Origin: Ilyomonas sp965199845
Lineage (GTDB): Bacteria > Bacteroidota > Bacteroidia > Chitinophagales > Chitinophagaceae
Length of the DNA stretch: 64,000 bases
Reading direction: 5' to 3'
NCBI GenBank assembly: GCA_965199845.1
Contig: CBDATZ010000054.1
Location: 186,001-250,000 of the forward strand
Shown here one piece after another: positions 61,000-64,000 of this stretch (position 1 is its first letter; each line of letters begins with the position of its first letter). Below the pieces are notes generated by a model. It worked only from the letters and a program-made list of their open reading frames with translations, was not told the origin of the DNA and made no database searches. The position numbers and the translations under genes were made by a program.

Positions 61000-61920
61000 T
61001 TATGGTATTATCATGCTATTGTAGCTGGAACTATACGCACTAAAGTATCCTAATGCGCCGCCTTCAATGTTTGTTACCGGATTAGCAGGTGCAGCGCTTT
61101 GATTACTGCCGGTTGCAGATTGGTCTAAGCTGTACCAATACTTGTAAACATTCGCATCAATACATTGCAGTTCGACTCTTACAAAATCACCTTCTTTCAA
61201 ATCACTGTCGGGATTTATCATCGGCCGTGTAATTGTAAGTCCGTCACTTAATTCATCGTTTTGAACAAACACATGCTTTACTAATGTATCGTTTTTATAT
61301 TGAACCAAACGGTAGCTGTTGCCAAGTCCCGGCGGATCGGTATATTTCGGGTAAATAGTAATATCTGAATTTCCACCAAAAGCAAGCGATTCTGCCCAAA
61401 GGCTATCTAAGCTAACAACTTCCGAAGGCATAGTGGAAACAGCCGTATATGTATTGCCGTTTAGTAGTACAGTAAGATGGTAAGTATTACCCAATGCGCC
61501 ATAAAATCCGGCTTTCTGATAAATTCCTTTGGTTGTTTCGGCTAACTGATAAACCATTCCGTCATTTACCTGGATAGTAACCGTTGCACCGCTAATTCCG
61601 TTGAAGCCATTACTATCTTCAAAGTTTTTTGTTTCTGAAATTCTGACTTCAGGAAATTCACCTGAATTATAGGAAACCGTTCCTTCGATCACGATTTTTT
61701 TATCAGCTTCTTTTAGCTTTATATCAATTACTTTTTCGCAGGAAGAAAAGAATATGAGAAGAGAAAAGCCGATGAGATAAAAAGGTATTTGCACCGTTGC
61801 CAAATGAATTTCAGAACGTTGAAGAGTGCGACGCAAGAGACGATACACCAGAGTTGCCCAAGCTCGTAACATAAACCTGTATTTTGTATTGATTGTATTT
61901 CTGTTGTTCACGTTTACCAT
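61000..61920 (-). CDS. DUF4249-family lipoprotein
   Basis: 306 residues in the open frame, with lipobox FFSSC near residue 61 (LIGFSLLIFFSSCEK) and a DUF4249-type beta domain (KKIVIEGTVSYNSG, YPKYTDPPGLGNSYR). The lipobox is too far from the first ATG, so the real start may be nearer, for example GTG at 61794, leaving an 18-residue signal. The upstream stretch (LRAWATLVYRLLRRTLQRSE) looks unlike a signal and may be inserted sequence. The gene overlaps the TonB-dependent receptor by 7 bases, the usual pair for DUF4249. Confidence 0.85.
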   Translation of the reverse strand: MVNVNNRNTINTKYRFMLRAWATLVYRLLRRTLQRSEIHLATVQIPFYLIGFSLLIFFSSCEKVIDIKLKEADKKIVIEGTVSYNSGEFPEVRISETKNFEDSNGFNGISGATVTIQVNDGMVYQLAETTKGIYQKAGFYGALGNTYHLTVLLNGNTYTAVSTMPSEVVSLDSLWAESLAFGGNSDITIYPKYTDPPGLGNSYRLVQYKNDTLVKHVFVQNDELSDGLTITRPMINPDSDLKEGDFVRVELQCIDANVYKYWYSLDQSATGSNQSAAPANPVTNIEGGALGYFSAYSSSYNSMIIP

Positions 61921-64000
61921 TTAAAGTTATAAGACACCGACGGAATCCAGCGGAACAAAGACGTTTGTACGGCTTCTGTTTTGTTTGGATCGTCTTTATT
62001 ATCTCTGAACGAAATGGAATACGCATTTTGCCGGCCGTAAGCGTTGTAAAGACTGAATGCCAGCTCGCTGCTCCATCTTTTTTTCTTTTTCAGTTGCAAT
62101 GTTGCGCCAAGGTCTAAACGATGGTAAGCCGGCATACGATAACCATTGCGGTTGGTGTAATAATAAACGGTTTGTCCGCCCACAGTGTATTTTCCGTTGG
62201 GAAACGTAATGGCATCGCCGGTATAATAAATCCAGTTGGCAGAAACTGTCCATTTGTTGCTTAACTGATAAATGCCGACCACGGCAATATCGTGCGTGCG
62301 GTCTTGCCTTGCATTGTACCAATTGTTGTTATTGATGCCATCAATTTTGCGCTCGGTTTTTGATAACGTATAGCTTATCCAGCCGGTAAGTTTGCCCCTT
62401 TTTTTGCGCAGCAGCCATTCAATACCATACGCTCTGCCTTTGCCAAATAACAGTTGCGTTTCTACTGCGTCGTTGGTAAATACATCAGCGCCGTCGCGGT
62501 AATCAATCTGGTTCTGCATGGTTTTGTAATAGGTTTCAACGGTAAGCTCATACGTATTGCCCGGCAAATTTTTATAATAACCCAGCGAAACCTGGTCGGA
62601 GATTTCTGGTTTGATATTGTTGCTTGTACTAATCCATTTATCGGTAGGCGAACTGCTCGTACTGTTGCTTATCAGGTGCATATTCTGCACATTGCGCACA
62701 TACGAAGCTTTTACAGAAGCGCTGTTGCTGAACTGGTAACCAACCGCTAATCGTGGCTCGAGATTCCAGTATGTTTTTACAATATCGCCGCTGTTATACG
62801 ATGTTGTATCGGTAATCTCACCTTTATTGTTCAATGTATAAAAATTGCCTTTGCCCAATACATTAAATGCCGTTAGTCTTGCGCCATACGTTACGCTTAT
62901 GTTGTCTGATGCTTTCCATGTATCGCTTGCATATAAGGCGCTTTCCAGCGAGTATCGTTGCTGTTGCTCGCGATTGTTTACGCTTGATGTTTGCGAAGCG
63001 GTGATCTCGCCCGGTCGTACCGTATGATAAATAGAACTCCATCCGAACCTGATGTTGTGTTTTGTATTTACGCTCAGGTTATAATCTTGTTTTACATTCC
63101 AGTCTCTGATTTGAGAAAATACCGTAAAGTCGTTTGAACCGTTTTTGATAAAAATGCTGTAATTGTAATTGCTGTAAATGAGAGATGTGTTGGAAAATAA
63201 TTTAGCAGAAAAGATATGATTCCAGCGAAGTGTGCCGGTTGCATTGCCCCAATCAATTCCAAACTGATCGCTGAAGCCCAATTTATCTTTGCCGAAATAA
63301 CCGCTGATATAAAGTCGGTCTTTAGAAGACAATTCATAATTCAGCTTGGCATTCAAATCATAAAAATACAAACGGCTTTTATTTAAAGATGTGTCTGACG
63401 TTGCTTTCAGAAACACATCTGCATATGTTCTTCTTCCTGTTATTAAAAACGAAGATTTGTCTTTCTGTATCGGACCTTCTGCGTTTAGTTTGGCTGATAT
63501 TAAACCAATGCCGCCACTTACATTATAATCCTGGTTGTTACCATCGTTCATCTTAATATCCAAAACAGAAGATAGCCTGCCGCCATATTGTGCAGGCATT
63601 CCGCTTTTGTAAACGGTAATGTCTTTAATGGCATCAGAATTAAATGTCGAGAAAAATCCCAGCAGGTGCGAAGCGTTATAAACATTGGCTTCATCTAATA
63701 AAATCTGGTTCTGATCGGATGAACCGCCGCGCACATAAAAACCCGAATTGCCATCGCCGGCCGATTTAATGCCGGGCAAAAGTTGTATTGTCTTCAATAC
63801 ATCTTTTTCACCAAACAAAACCGGTATGTTTTTAATATCATTTGTGCTCAGCTTTTCAACCCCGGTTTGTGTGCCGCTAATGCTTCTGCCGCCGCGACTG
63901 CTTTGTACCGTTACATCGGTTAACGTATTGGTTTCTTCGTTTAAAAAAACGGGCAGAGAAATATTTTTATTTAGAGTTATGGAAAAGGTATCTGCTTTTA
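61914..64000 (-). CDS. TonB-dependent receptor (N-terminal part off the right edge)
   Basis: The reverse-strand frame is open from the window edge to 61914, about 695 codons. It reads through the usual end of a carboxypeptidase-regulatory domain into the plug: TLTDVTVQSSRGGRSISGTQ, IPVLFGEKDVLKTIQLLPGIK, FYVRGGSSDQNQILLDEANV and VYKSGMPAQYGGRLSSVLDI, then a 22-strand-type barrel ending PSVSYNFKW. The start lies beyond 64000. The downstream DUF4249 lipoprotein suggests this pair forms a ligand-uptake system distinct from the SusC/SusD pair at the left end. Confidence 0.93.
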   Translation of the reverse strand, partial: KADTFSITLNKNISLPVFLNEETNTLTDVTVQSSRGGRSISGTQTGVEKLSTNDIKNIPVLFGEKDVLKTIQLLPGIKSAGDGNSGFYVRGGSSDQNQILLDEANVYNASHLLGFFSTFNSDAIKDITVYKSGMPAQYGGRLSSVLDIKMNDGNNQDYNVSGGIGLISAKLNAEGPIQKDKSSFLITGRRTYADVFLKATSDTSLNKSRLYFYDLNAKLNYELSSKDRLYISGYFGKDKLGFSDQFGIDWGNATGTLRWNHIFSAKLFSNTSLIYSNYNYSIFIKNGSNDFTVFSQIRDWNVKQDYNLSVNTKHNIRFGWSSIYHTVRPGEITASQTSSVNNREQQQRYSLESALYASDTWKASDNISVTYGARLTAFNVLGKGNFYTLNNKGEITDTTSYNSGDIVKTYWNLEPRLAVGYQFSNSASVKASYVRNVQNMHLISNSTSSSPTDKWISTSNNIKPEISDQVSLGYYKNLPGNTYELTVETYYKTMQNQIDYRDGADVFTNDAVETQLLFGKGRAYGIEWLLRKKRGKLTGWISYTLSKTERKIDGINNNNWYNARQDRTHDIAVVGIYQLSNKWTVSANWIYYTGDAITFPNGKYTVGGQTVYYYTNRNGYRMPAYHRLDLGATLQLKKKKRWSSELAFSLYNAYGRQNAYSISFRDNKDDPNKTEAVQTSLFRWIPSVSYNFKW

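Noticed and set aside
1..64000. tRNA, rRNA, CRISPR array, prophage, restriction or toxin-antitoxin genes
   Set aside because: I found no cloverleaf-like sequence with conserved anticodon arm, no rRNA stretch, no regular spaced direct repeats of CRISPR type (the 7-base units are far too short and unspaced) and no nuclease/toxin-like ORF.

Overview
The window reads as chromosome of a member of the Bacteroidota, most likely Chitinophagaceae or a close relative. The evidence is SusC/SusD-type outer-membrane pairs, a DUF4249 lipoprotein behind a TonB-dependent receptor, a type IX secretion sorting domain, TAnnTTTG-type -7 promoter boxes, few Shine-Dalgarno sequences, lipoproteins with Cys directly after the signal peptide, and low-to-moderate GC. 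I found no rRNA, tRNA, CRISPR array, phage or intact insertion sequence. The placement is inference from gene content; no search was run.

Layout. 1-5 kb: a SusD (cut by the left edge) and SusC pair. 5-12 kb: a secreted serine hydrolase, mutY, an HU protein, a TPR protein, a 31-residue basic AURKAIP1/COX24-like protein and RNase G. 12-17 kb: an NtrY/NtrC-like two-component pair and a GT39-type glycosyltransferase. 17-25 kb: an efflux adaptor plus ABC ATPase without a permease, an SDR oxidoreductase, a trehalose-synthase-like GH13 enzyme, an orphan LuxR-type regulator and a DUF885 lipoprotein. 25-33 kb: a VOC protein, uvrA, a small membrane protein coupled to an epoxide-hydrolase-like enzyme, a decayed catalase-like gene and two exported ferritin-like proteins. 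33-42 kb: small proteins, an RsmB-like RNA methyltransferase, the 2-oxoglutarate dehydrogenase genes sucA-sucB, rpsT and queA. 42-49 kb: a GH125 mannosidase and SGNH hydrolase operon, a small heat shock protein, a bacilliredoxin, rarA, and a secreted protein next to a CsgG-like protein. 49-56 kb: a TPR histidine kinase and LytTR regulator operon broken in both genes, a sorting-domain protein with a beta-helix protein, and two small lipoproteins. 56-61 kb: an HU-like membrane protein, a four-helix membrane protein and the ATP-grasp / alpha-E / transglutaminase operon. 61-64 kb: a DUF4249 lipoprotein and the 3' part of a TonB-dependent receptor.

Main points of interest. (1) Several intergenic spaces carry degenerate repeats with an exact 7-base period, often as two opposed arms that make a long imperfect palindrome. 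Sequence families differ but the period is shared. (2) One signalling operon has a kinase split by a one-base deletion and a regulator split by an in-frame TAG; a nearby lipocalin-like gene also appears frameshifted. These may be decay, switching or sequence error. (3) A perfect 13-bp inverted repeat would place the start codon of the CsgG-like gene in an RNA stem. (4) A 31-residue ribosome-associated-type gene sits just upstream of RNase G.
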